In this document: positions 54,274-62,779 of the stretch, one piece after another
How the letters are laid out: every line of letters begins with the position of its first letter
Position numbering within the stretch: the stretch's first letter is position 1
NCBI RefSeq assembly: GCF_014489555.1
Contig: NZ_CP060784.1
Coordinates: 1,364,001 to 1,428,000, forward strand
Direction of reading: 5' to 3'
Origin: Hymenobacter qilianensis
GTDB lineage: Bacteria > Bacteroidota > Bacteroidia > Cytophagales > Hymenobacteraceae
DNA length: 64,000 nt
Notes under the pieces: generated by a model
The model's database searches: none
Seen by the model: only the letters and a program-made list of their open reading frames with translations
What the model was told of the DNA's origin: nothing
Program-made: the position numbers and the translations under genes

Positions 54274-55344
54274 TTAGGATACGCCTTCTTTCAGGCGCTC
54301 GGCGCTTTCCGCGATGCGCAATTGCTCTACGAAGTCGTCGATGTTGCCTTCCATTACGCTGGCCAGGTTGTACACCGTGTAGCCAATGCGGTGGTCCGTT
54401 ACGCGACCTTGTGGGTAGTTGTAGGTGCGAATCTTGTCGGAACGGTCGCCGCCTCCGATCATGCTTTTGCGCTGAGCGCCTTCGGCTTCGTTTTTCTTGG
54501 CCAGCTCTATTTCGTAAATGCGTGAGCGCAACACTTGCAAAGCTTTATCAAAGTTCTTGAGCTGCGACTTCTGATCTTGGCACTGAGCCACCAAGCCCGT
54601 GGGCAAGTGGGTCAGGCGCACGGCCGAGTAGGTCGTGTTTACAGATTGCCCCCCAGGACCCGATGACATGAACAGGTCCTTGCGCACATCGTTCATATCG
54701 ATTTCTACGTCCAGCTCCTCTGCTTCCGGCATTACCACAATAGAGGCAACAGAGGTATGAATGCGGCCCTGTGTTTCGGTGGCCGGCACGCGCTGCACGC
54801 GGTGCACGCCGCTCTCAAACTTGAGCTTGCCGTACACGTCCTCGCCTTTCACCGACAGAATAATTTCTTTGTAGCCGCCGCTGGTGCCTTCGGTGGCGTC
54901 AATCAGATCCATGCGCAAGTTTTGCTTTTCGGCGTAGCGCATGTACATACGCTGCAAGTCGCCGGCAAAGATGGCCGCCTCGTCGCCGCCGGCCCCGGCC
55001 CTGATTTCCATGATGACATCCTTGGAATCGTTGGGATCTTTGGGCAGCAGCAGGTCTTTGATTACGGTTTCGAGGCGCTCCTGCTCGGGCAGCAACTCAT
55101 CGAGCTCGGCCTTTGCCATCTCGCGGAAATCTTCGTCTTTTTCCGTAGATATAACGGCGCGCGCACCCTCAATATTCGAGAGCACCTCCTGGTATCTGCG
55201 ATACTCAGCTACAATGCGGCCAAGGTCTTTGTATTCTTTATTGAGGGATTTGTAGCGCTTCATGTCGCTCATCGCCTCGGGCTGCATTAGCTGCTCATTC
55301 ACGTCGTCGTAGCGTTGGCGAATGGCCTCCAGTTTTTCTAGCAT
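54274..55344 (-). CDS. prfA: Peptide chain release factor 1
   Basis: RF1 ends translation at UAA and UAG. The 356-residue protein has the GGQ catalytic loop (SSGPGGQSVNTTYSA, about residue 231) preceded by the DVRKDLFMSSG region, and an N-terminal coiled coil (EYRRYQEVLSNIEGARAV). TEGTSGGYKEIILSVKG is the anticodon-reading domain. GKLKFESGVHRVQRVPATET is the classic domain-2 strand. A G6C motif at 54648-54654 encodes the GGQ segment in frame. A matching -7 box stands upstream. Confidence 0.96.
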   Translation of the reverse strand: MLEKLEAIRQRYDDVNEQLMQPEAMSDMKRYKSLNKEYKDLGRIVAEYRRYQEVLSNIEGARAVISTEKDEDFREMAKAELDELLPEQERLETVIKDLLLPKDPNDSKDVIMEIRAGAGGDEAAIFAGDLQRMYMRYAEKQNLRMDLIDATEGTSGGYKEIILSVKGEDVYGKLKFESGVHRVQRVPATETQGRIHTSVASIVVMPEAEELDVEIDMNDVRKDLFMSSGPGGQSVNTTYSAVRLTHLPTGLVAQCQDQKSQLKNFDKALQVLRSRIYEIELAKKNEAEGAQRKSMIGGGDRSDKIRTYNYPQGRVTDHRIGYTVYNLASVMEGNIDDFVEQLRIAESAERLKEGVS

Positions 55345-55373
55345 CTTGCCTTCAGAGAATTATATTGGGAGTG

Positions 55374-55381
55374 CAAAGGTA
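55374..55381 (-). promoter_or_regulatory. Putative -7 promoter element of prfA (TACCTTTG)
   Basis: An exact TAnnTTTG match lies about 30 nt before the prfA start; here the leader would be normal in length. Confidence 0.55.
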
Positions 55382-55539
55382 CTGAAAACAAACAGGCCGC
55401 GCGCACCACAAGTTGCATTGCACTGCGAATGGAGCCGCGACAACAGTAGGTACAACCTGCTTCTTTTTCAATAATATAAAGCTCACGGGATATTATCCTT
55501 TCCAGAAAATGCCTACTTTACTGCTGTAAGTCTGCACCA

Positions 55540-55638
55540 ATGACCACACTTTCGAGTCCAAACGACGTATTTTCTGCTCTGGGGGGCTTTTTTCCCGCGC
55601 CCACTATTTGCTACACCACAGGTATTACAACCCGCTAG
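55540..55638 (+). CDS. thr leader peptide (32 aa, Thr/Ile-rich end)
   Basis: A short frame starts at ATG 55540 and stops at TAG 55636-55638. The last residues are TICYTTGITTR: five Thr and two Ile codons immediately before the stop, the same two amino acids that regulate the E. coli thr operon. The stop codon overlaps the first base of a stem that competes with a terminator before thrA. The middle of the peptide (ALGGFF) is encoded by a G6C motif at 55581-55587. Translation has not been demonstrated; the case rests on the codon cluster and its position. Confidence 0.6.
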   Translation: MTTLSSPNDVFSALGGFFPAPTICYTTGITTR

Positions 55639-55730
55639 ACGGGCTGCGCTACCTCTCTTTGCCTTGATGTTCGCAGCCCGTCGCCGGCAGCTTCCTGACC
55701 CGAAGCCAAGCCGGTCCCGACGGGCTTTTT
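55638..55730 (+). promoter_or_regulatory. Threonine/isoleucine attenuator upstream of thrA
   Basis: Segment 1 (GACGGGCTGCG, 55638-55648) is the perfect complement of segment 2 (CGCAGCCCGTC, 55672-55682). Segment 2 continues as AGCCCGTCG-CCGGC (55675-55688), which pairs with GCCGG..CGACGGGCT (55710-55726) and is followed by five T: a terminator. The 1:2 pairing would thus prevent the terminator. A ribosome finishing at the leader stop covers segment 1; one stalled at Thr/Ile codons leaves it free. Confidence 0.6.
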
Positions 55731-55752
55731 CGTGTCCTTTAGCTTCTGTCTT

Positions 55753-58199
55753 ATGCAGGTTCTCAAATTTGGAGGTACGTCGGTGGCCACGGCGGCCAAT
55801 CTTCAGCGCGTGGCGCAACTCGTCGAAACCGCCGCGCAGCACACGGCTACGGTGGTCGTGGTATCGGCGCTCGGCGGCACTACCGATGCGCTAATTGAAG
55901 CCGGACGCCTAGCTGCCGGAGGCTCGGCGCACTATCGCACGCAGTTGCAGCGCCTGGAAGACCGACACTTGGGAGTTGTGCGGGATCTGCTGCCAATTTC
56001 GGAGCAAAGCGCGGTGCTAAGTTTGGTCAAAACGCACTGCAATGAGCTGGATAGCATCTGCGATGGCATATTTGCGTTGGGTGAGCTGTCTGACCGCACA
56101 CTGGACCGGCTGATGAGCTTCGGCGAAATCTTGTCGTCGCGGCTGTTGGCGGCCTATCTCAAAGCGCAGGGCGTCGCGCACCTCTGGCACGACAGCCGCC
56201 AACTCATCCGCACCGATTCGCGCCACGGCTTCGCCACCGTGGACAGCGAGACGACCAACCAGCAGATTCAGGCATTTGTGGCGGCGCAGCCCTGTCAGAT
56301 CTATGTTGTGCCGGGCTTTATCGGCAGCGATGCGCAGGGCGTTACCACCACGCTGGGCCGTGGCGGCTCCGACTATACGGCCGCTATTTTTGCGGCCGCG
56401 CTAGCCGCGGAGCGCCTGGAGATATGGACGGATGTGAGCGGCATGATGACCGCCGACCCGCGCCTCGTAACGCTGGCCCGGCCTATCCCGCGCATCTCTT
56501 ATCAGGAGGCCATGGAGCTGTCGCACTTCGGGGCGAAGGTTTTGTATCCGCCTACGGTTCAGCCGGTAAGAAGCCAGGGCATCCCGCTCTGGATCAAGAA
56601 CACATTTGCCCCCAGGATGAAGGCACACTGGTTGAAGTGAATCCGCCGGCCAATAAGGACGTGGTTCGGGGCCTGTCGAGCATTGCCCAGCTGGCTTTGC
56701 TCAACCTGGAGGGCAGCGGCATGGTGGGCATTCCGGGTTTCTCGCGGCGGCTGTTCGGGGCGCTGGCTCAGCAGCGCATCAACGTAATTCTGATTACGCA
56801 AAGCTCCTCGGAACACTCTATCTGCGTGGCCGTCCGCGCCGCCGATGCCGAGCAGGCACAAAAGGCTGTAGATGAGGAGTTCACCACCGAAATCGCCACC
56901 GGCAAAGTAGAGCCCTTGCGCTGCGAAGACGACCTGGCTATTGTGGCGTTGGTGGGCGATAATATGCGCAATCACCCCGGCATCAGCGGCCGAATGTTTA
57001 GCGCGTTGGGCCAGAATGGCGTGAATATCCGGGCTATTGCGCAGGGCTCGTCGGAGCGGAATATCTCGGCCGTAATTAGGGCTGCTGATGTGCGCAAGGC
57101 CATTAACGTGCTGCACGAGGCCTTTTTCGAGGCTACGGCGAAGCAGGTCAACCTGTTTGTAGCGGGTGTAGGCAATGTGGGGGGCAAATTATTAGAGCAG
57201 CTGGCTCGCCAACAGGAATGGCTGCGCGAGAAGCTGCGGCTGAACTTGCGCGTGGTAGGGCTAGCTAATAGCCAGCGCTTTGCATTGACCGAGAACGGCG
57301 GTATTGCGCTCGACGGGTGGCAGGCGTCGCTGGAGCAAGGGCAGCCGCTTGATTTATCGGAGCTTGTCCGGCAACTGCACGAGCTGAATCTGCGCAATAC
57401 TGTTTTTGTGGATGTAACAGCCAGCGCCGACGTAGCTCAGATTTATGCTGCGCTGCTGGAGAAAAGCGTGGCGGTGGTAGCCTGCAATAAGGTGGCTTGC
57501 TCCTCAGACTATGCGAGTTACGCCCAGCTGAAAGAGTTAGCGCGGGAGTTCAATGCGGAGTTTTTGTTTGAAACCAATGTAGGCGCGGGCCTGCCCATCA
57601 TTGGCTCGCTCAACGACCTGCTGCGCAGCGGCGACGAGGTGCGGCGCATCGAAGCAGTGCTGTCTGGCACGCTCAACTTCGTTTTTAACCACTACGATGG
57701 CTCCGTTCCTTTCGCCGATGTGGTTCGCCAAGCGCAAGCCGAAGGCTACACCGAACCCGACCCGCGCCTCGACCTCAGCGGCACCGACGTAGCACGCAAA
57801 ATTCTGATCTTGGCCCGTGAAGCCGGTCAGAAAATGGAGCTGGCTGATATTCACAACGAATCCTTCCTGCCGGCCTCTTGCCTGGAAGGCGACGTGGAAG
57901 CGTTCTACCAGCAGCTGGCCGTGCACGAAGCCCATTTCCGTGGTTTGTATGATGCGGCAGCGGCCCAGGGCCAGCGCCTGAAGTTCGTGGCTCGCTACGC
58001 CGACGGGCAGGCCAGTGTGGGGCTCCAGGGCGTGGCGCCGGGCCACGATTTCTACGTGTTGCAGGGCAAAGACAACGCGGTGCTGTTCTTCACCAATCGG
58101 TATTCGGAGCAGCCGCTGGTAGTGAAAGGCGCCGGCGCTGGCGCCGATGTCACGGCCTCGGGCGTTTTCGCTGACATCATCCGGGCCGCCCGGGCATAG
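55753..58199 (+). CDS. thrA: Bifunctional aspartokinase / homoserine dehydrogenase (frame broken once)
   Basis: The first and third steps from aspartate to threonine/methionine. The N-terminal kinase has KFGGTSVAT (5-13), FGEILSSRLLAAYL, and VTTTLGRGGSDYTAAIFAAAL; ACT domains follow (GMVGIPGFSRRLFGAL, NIRAIAQGSSERNISAVI); the dehydrogenase has FVAGVGNVGGKLLEQL (about 469), NKVACSSDYASY and ETNVGAGLPIIGSLNDLL. The frames 55753-56612 and 56613-58199 join by one C in the five-C run at 56609-56613, giving NTFAPQDEGTLVEV and recreating TTTGCCCCCCAG. The restored length is about 815 residues, normal for ThrA. It heads the thrABC operon behind an attenuator. Confidence 0.95.
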
Positions 58200-58217
58200 A
58201 GACGCATATTTGCGTCT
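58200..58217. repeat. Short hairpin after thrA
   Basis: AGACGCA (58200-58206) and TGCGTCT (58211-58217) form a hairpin immediately after the thrA stop. The 123-nt spacer to thrB also contains a second AGACGC-like sequence near its end, so it may be a small intergenic repeat; no T-run follows. Confidence 0.45.
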
Positions 58218-58322
58218 TACGCTGAACAACCAACACCGCGCATTTCTCACAACTAACCTCAGCAACGACCAGATGCGAACCGAAGGTCGGTGAAACCACA
58301 TGCGCGTCTTTACAACTCTCTT

Positions 58323-59246
58323 ATGGCTGATTTTCTGACGCTGTATTCGCCGGCTACTGTTGCCAATATGGTGTGCGGGTTCGATGTTCTGGGCTTTGCC
58401 CTGGAAGCTCCTTACGACACCATGCACATGCGCCTCACCGATGAGCCGGGCGTGCAGATTGTGCACGAGGATGACTTTCATCTGCCCACCGAACCAGCGC
58501 GCAATGTGGCCGGGGCCGCTTTACTGGCTTTGCTGAAAGCCGCGCCAGCGGGCACGGGCTTCGAGGTGCGCATCAACAAAGCTATCCTGCCGGGCAGCGG
58601 AATTGGGAGTAGCGCGGCCAGCGCGGCGGGGGCTGTGGTAGGAGCCAACAAGCTGCTGGGGGGCTTTTTTTCGCCGGAAGAGCTGGTTCGGTTCGCTATG
58701 TTTGGGGAAGAAGTGGCCTCGGGCGCTCAGCACGCCGATAATATCGCGCCCGCCATTTACGGCGGCGTCACGCTTATTCGCTCCACCGACCCGCTGGATA
58801 TCGTGCCGCTGTCGGCGCCGCCGCTACACGCTACGGTCGTGCACCCGCAGATCGAGATACGCACCGCCGATGCCCGCCAGATTCTGAAGCAGGAGGTGCC
58901 GCTGAAGTCCGCCATCCGGCAGTGGGCCAATGTGGGCGGCTTAGTGGCCGGGCTCTTACAAGCAGATTATCAGCTGATTGGCCGCTCCCTGGAAGACGTT
59001 GTAGTAGAGCCAGTCCGCAGCATTCTCATTCCGGGGTTCGCGGCCGTGAAGTCGTGTAGTCTGGAAGCGGGTGCTTTGGGTGGGGGAATTTCGGGCTCTG
59101 GTCCGTCCATTTTTATGCTGAGCGAAACTGAGGCCACAGCCCAGGCCGTGGCCACTGCCATGCGGACGGTATACGAGAAGCTGGGCGTTGACTTTCGTAT
59201 CCACGTCAGTACCATTAACCCCGTCGGCGTGCGATTCAAGCACTAG
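58323..59246 (+). CDS. thrB: Homoserine kinase
   Basis: This GHMP kinase of 307 residues phosphorylates homoserine. It has the ATP-binding motif KAILPGSGIGSSAASAAGAV (about residues 82-101), the N-terminal SPATVANMVCGFDVLGFAL and the C-terminal GGGISGSGPSIFML glycine loop. ATG 58323 is preferred to the extension at 58290. Between thrA and thrC it fits the operon. A G6C motif with T-run (58658-58664) encodes LLGGFF in frame. Length equals family norms. Confidence 0.95.
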   Translation: MADFLTLYSPATVANMVCGFDVLGFALEAPYDTMHMRLTDEPGVQIVHEDDFHLPTEPARNVAGAALLALLKAAPAGTGFEVRINKAILPGSGIGSSAASAAGAVVGANKLLGGFFSPEELVRFAMFGEEVASGAQHADNIAPAIYGGVTLIRSTDPLDIVPLSAPPLHATVVHPQIEIRTADARQILKQEVPLKSAIRQWANVGGLVAGLLQADYQLIGRSLEDVVVEPVRSILIPGFAAVKSCSLEAGALGGGISGSGPSIFMLSETEATAQAVATAMRTVYEKLGVDFRIHVSTINPVGVRFKH

Positions 59247-59304
59247 CAAATTGCTTCAGAAGCGGTTTCAGCGCCGCTCACTCCCACCGATTTCTTCCTT
59301 CAGT

Positions 59305-60597
59305 ATGCGTTACTATAGCCTTAATAAGCAAGCGCCGGCCGTTGATTTTCAAACGGCCACCATTGCCGGCCAGGCACCGGATGGGGGGCTTTATTTCCCG
59401 GAACGGATACCAAAGTTCTCCCCCAATCTGCTCCATAATCTCAGCACCATGCCGCGGGCGGAAGTGGCCTTCGAGGTTATCCGGCCCTACGTGGGCAATA
59501 CGATTCCGGAAGATGTGCTGCAAAAAATCTGCGCAGAAACGGTGGATTTTGAGTTTCCGCTGGTGCCCGTAACCGAGCGAATTGCCGCGCTGGAGCTGTT
59601 TCATGGCCCTACGCTGGCGTTTAAGGATGTGGGCGCCCGGTTTATGAGCCGCTGCCTGGGCTACTTTTCGCGGCAGCAAAAAGAGCCCGTCACGGTGCTG
59701 GTGGCAACCTCCGGTGACACCGGTGGGGCCGTAGCCGACGGATTTCTGGGCGTAGAAGGCGTGGAAGTCGTTATTCTGTATCCGTCGGGCAAAGTAAGTC
59801 CGTTGCAGGAACTGCAGCTGACCACCCTAGGCCAGAACATTACGGCGCTGGAAGTACGCGGCAACTTCGACGATTGCCAGCGTTTGGTGAAGCAGGCTTT
59901 CCTCGATCCGCACATAGCGGCGCACCGGCAGCTTACCTCTGCCAATTCCATCAATGTGGCCCGCTGGCTGCCTCAGCAGTTTTATTACTGCTACGCCCTG
60001 CAACAATGGACGCAAAAAAGCCCCCCAGTGGTAGCGGTGCCTAGCGGCAACTTCGGCAACATCTGCGCCGGCCTGCTCGCCCACGCGTCGGGGCTGCCCA
60101 TCGGGCACTTTGTGGCGGCCTGCAATGCCAACTCAGCCGTAGCCGACTATCTGCGCACGGGCACGTTTAGCGCCCGCACGGCCGTCGTTACGCTTTCTAA
60201 TGCCATGGACGTAGGCAACCCCAGCAACTTCGGCCGCATTCTGGAGTTGTTTGGGCAAAGCCATTCTGGTGTCAGCCAGCTCGTGAGTGGGGCTATTATT
60301 TCCGACCAGCAGACGAAGGAAACCATCCGGCGCGTGCATCAGGCAACAGGCTATCTGCTGGATCCCCACGGCGCGGTGGCGTTCAAGGCCCTGGAAGATT
60401 ATCTGGCTGACCATCCTACCGATCAGGGCATTTTTCTGGAAACCGCGCACCCGGTAAAGTTTCCGGAAGTGGTAGAGCCCGTAATCGGGCGGATGGTGCC
60501 GGTGCCGGAGGCCGTGCAGGGCTTGCTGAGCCGAACCAAGCACAGCATTCTTCTGGAGCCTGAGTACGCTGCCTTGCAGGAGTTTTTGCTTAGATAA
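59305..60597 (+). CDS. thrC: Threonine synthase
   Basis: PLP-dependent enzyme turning O-phosphohomoserine into threonine, 430 residues. The PLP lysine is in LAFKDVGARFM, and the phosphate-loop and substrate motifs are ATSGDTGGAVADGF and VAVPSGNFGNICAG; NAMDVGNPSNFGRI and YLLDPHGAVAF complete the set. ATG 59305 (MRYYSLNKQAP) starts the conserved domain; the in-frame extension to 59188 overlaps thrB. It is the last gene of thrABC. G6C motifs at 59383 and 60020 are in frame. Confidence 0.95.
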   Translation: MRYYSLNKQAPAVDFQTATIAGQAPDGGLYFPERIPKFSPNLLHNLSTMPRAEVAFEVIRPYVGNTIPEDVLQKICAETVDFEFPLVPVTERIAALELFHGPTLAFKDVGARFMSRCLGYFSRQQKEPVTVLVATSGDTGGAVADGFLGVEGVEVVILYPSGKVSPLQELQLTTLGQNITALEVRGNFDDCQRLVKQAFLDPHIAAHRQLTSANSINVARWLPQQFYYCYALQQWTQKSPPVVAVPSGNFGNICAGLLAHASGLPIGHFVAACNANSAVADYLRTGTFSARTAVVTLSNAMDVGNPSNFGRILELFGQSHSGVSQLVSGAIISDQQTKETIRRVHQATGYLLDPHGAVAFKALEDYLADHPTDQGIFLETAHPVKFPEVVEPVIGRMVPVPEAVQGLLSRTKHSILLEPEYAALQEFLLR

Positions 60598-60683
60598 AGC
60601 TGCCGGCGAAACCTGGAGGCGGGGTAGCGGGTAGTTAGTGCGCTGGTTATCCTTTCTTTGCGGTGCCTACTTACCCTTTCCTC

Positions 60684-61373
60684 ATGCGCTACGGTTTTTG
60701 CCCGCTTACCGGGGCTCTTTTGCTACTTTTCGGACTGCTGAGCGCCTGTAGCTCCGATCAGATTGAGCACATCAAAGACGGAAAGAAAATCGCTATTAAG
60801 CTGGAAAACATGGCGGTGAAGCGCATTATGCCCGCCGACCTACTGCGCGCCACGCGCTGGGCCGGCGACTCGCTCACGGCCCACGCCGACCGCGAATTGC
60901 GCCGCGTGCTAACCGAAAAGCTCGACAGCGGCGGCATAGCCGCGGCCCTGCCCTACTGCCGCCCCGAAACGTTTGCTTCCGTCGATTCGGTGGCGAAAGT
61001 GCTGGAAGCTATGCCGCGCCGCCTAAGCCAGCGGCCGCGCAACCCGCAAAATCAGGCAGATTTGCCCCCCAGCCAGCTGCGGCCCGACACCGCGCGGCTG
61101 GTGAGTCGGCTTAATACGGAGCAGTTTAGCTACCAGCGACCCCTTATCCTGACTGACCAAATGTGTCTGCGCTGCCACGGCGAACTAGGCAAAGACCTGA
61201 GCGCCACCGATTATGCCCTGATTAAGCAGCGGTATCCGGCTGATAAGTCCACGGGATTCCGGCTGGGTGAGCCGATGGGCGTTTGGCGGGTGCAGCTACA
61301 GCGCACCGGCGTCGCGGAGTTTTATACCATGAAAACCCGCAAGATCATGAAGCCGCGTCCCAAGCTGTTTTAG
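60684..61373 (+). CDS. DUF3365-type heme-binding lipoprotein
   Basis: The 229-residue protein starts with a lipoprotein signal (LLLLFGLLSAC). A c-type heme motif CLRCHG (CxxCH) is present near residue 166, within LILTDQMCLRCHGELG, together with a C-terminal FRLGEPMGVWRVQL as in DUF3365 (Tll0287-like). Residues AALPYCRPETF form the typical N-terminal ACN-like segment. It is probably a periplasmic electron carrier or redox sensor. ATG 60684 is preferred over the GTG at 60663. A G6C motif (61064) encodes LPPSQ in frame. Confidence 0.82.
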   Translation: MRYGFCPLTGALLLLFGLLSACSSDQIEHIKDGKKIAIKLENMAVKRIMPADLLRATRWAGDSLTAHADRELRRVLTEKLDSGGIAAALPYCRPETFASVDSVAKVLEAMPRRLSQRPRNPQNQADLPPSQLRPDTARLVSRLNTEQFSYQRPLILTDQMCLRCHGELGKDLSATDYALIKQRYPADKSTGFRLGEPMGVWRVQLQRTGVAEFYTMKTRKIMKPRPKLF

Positions 61374-61409
61374 CCAAATTTGCCCCCCAGCCTTACTTTT
61401 CAGCAACTT

Positions 61410-62671
61410 ATGTTAACCTCCGACCCTATTGTCATTATTGGAGCTGGCCTGGCCGGCTTGGCTTGCGCCAATTATCTGCACCGCGCTGGTCGGCCGGTGC
61501 TTGTACTGGATGGGGCCGATGCGGTAGGTGGCCGGGTCCGCACCGATGTCACGCCCGAAGGCTTCCGGCTTGATCGGGGCTTTCAGGTGCTGCTGACGCG
61601 CTATCCGGAAGTAGAGCGCCTGCTCGATTACGGCGCGGCCGACTTAAGGGCCTTCCGCTCCGGGGCAGTCATTCGCTTGGCCGATGGGCGTGAAACCACG
61701 CTGCAAAACCCTTTGCAGCAGCCGCTTGCCGCTTTTACCGCTCTTACTTCGCCCATTGGCTCCCTCACCGATAAGCTGCGGATTATGCAGCTGGTGCTAC
61801 AGGTGCGCTCTCAAACCAGCCAGCAGCTATTAAGCCAGCCCGCCACCGACACGCTTACTTTTCTGCGGCGCTATGGGTGGAGCGAGCAGATAATCGACTC
61901 GTTTTTCCGGCCCTTTTTCGGTGGAGTGTTCCTCGACCGCTCTTTGAGCACGGCCAGCAATTTCTTTGAGTTCGTGTTTCAGCAATTCGTCATTGGCGAA
62001 GCCGTGGTGCCGGCCCTGGGCATTCAGCAAATCCCGGAGCAGCTGGCCGCTCGCCTGCCCGCGGCCAGCGTGCGCCTGAATACGCTGGTGGAGGCCGTGG
62101 GGGGCAATTTTGTGCAACTCAGGGCGGTGAAACTCTGAAAGCCAGCGCCGTAGTAGTAGCCACCGATGGCGAGGCCGCTGCCCGACTTTTGCCCCCTAGC
62201 CAGCACAGCGCTCCAGCTGTAGCCTGGCGGCGCACCACCTGTACTTACTTTGCCGCCGACCACTCCCCCGGCCGCGGCGACGGTCTGCTGCGGCTGAATG
62301 CGGCTTCCAATTCTTTGGCGCACAATGTCAGCTTCCCGAGCGATATAGCGCCCGAAATTGCCCCCCACGGCCGCACGCTGGTATCGGTAAGCACCCACGG
62401 CGAGCACGGCCTCGATGAGAATACACTTACCGAGCGCCTGCGTCAGGAGCTAGCCGCTTGGTTTGGCCCCGATGCGGCCCAATGGCAGCATTTGCGGACC
62501 TATCAAATTCCGTATGCGCTGCCGGTATATGCGGCAGGTCAGGCGCCACAGCAGGAGCTGCGGGTAGCGGAAGGGCTGTATCGCTGTGGCGATTACGCCG
62601 CCTATCCTTCGCAGAACGCGGCGCTGGCTACGGGTCGGCAAGTGGCTGAGATGATTTTGGCCGTTCAATAG
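61410..62671 (+). CDS. FAD-dependent oxidoreductase (amine oxidase/phytoene-desaturase-like, frame broken once)
   Basis: The dinucleotide-binding motif is IVIIGAGLAGLACANYL; DAVGGRVRTDV and LDRGFQVLLTRYPEV are the family's second and third motifs, and the C-terminal GLYRCGDYAAYPSQNAALATG is the FAD-binding finish. Two frames (61410-62138 and 62102-62671) join if one base is added at the G-runs between 62099 and 62123, giving about 420 residues with VEAVGGNFVQL..GGETLKASAVVVATDG. It oxidises an amine or carotenoid-like substrate; the specific one is unknown. Another G6C motif sits at 62360. Confidence 0.82.
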
Positions 62672-62723
62672 TCTGCTTGCCAGTTCCCGGTGACGAGCTA
62701 CTCGATCTAACATTACCCCAATA

Positions 62724-62757
62724 AAAAAGCCCGGTTCCATACGAAACCGGGCTTTTT
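62724..62757. terminator. Intrinsic terminator
   Basis: AAAAAGCCCGGTT (62724-62736) pairs with AACCGGGCTTTTT (62745-62757). It separates the FAD oxidoreductase (+) from the M16 peptidase (-). Confidence 0.9.
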
Positions 62758-62779
62758 GATAATGGAAGATGCTGCGTGC

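Noticed and set aside
56559-58481. Minus-strand ORFs opposite thrA and thrB
   Set aside because: Antisense shadows; thrABC is unambiguous.
2882-62123. Treating the split genes as pseudogenes
   Set aside because: All are single-base losses in core and accessory genes alike, restore perfectly, and cluster at homopolymers; sequencing error is simpler.
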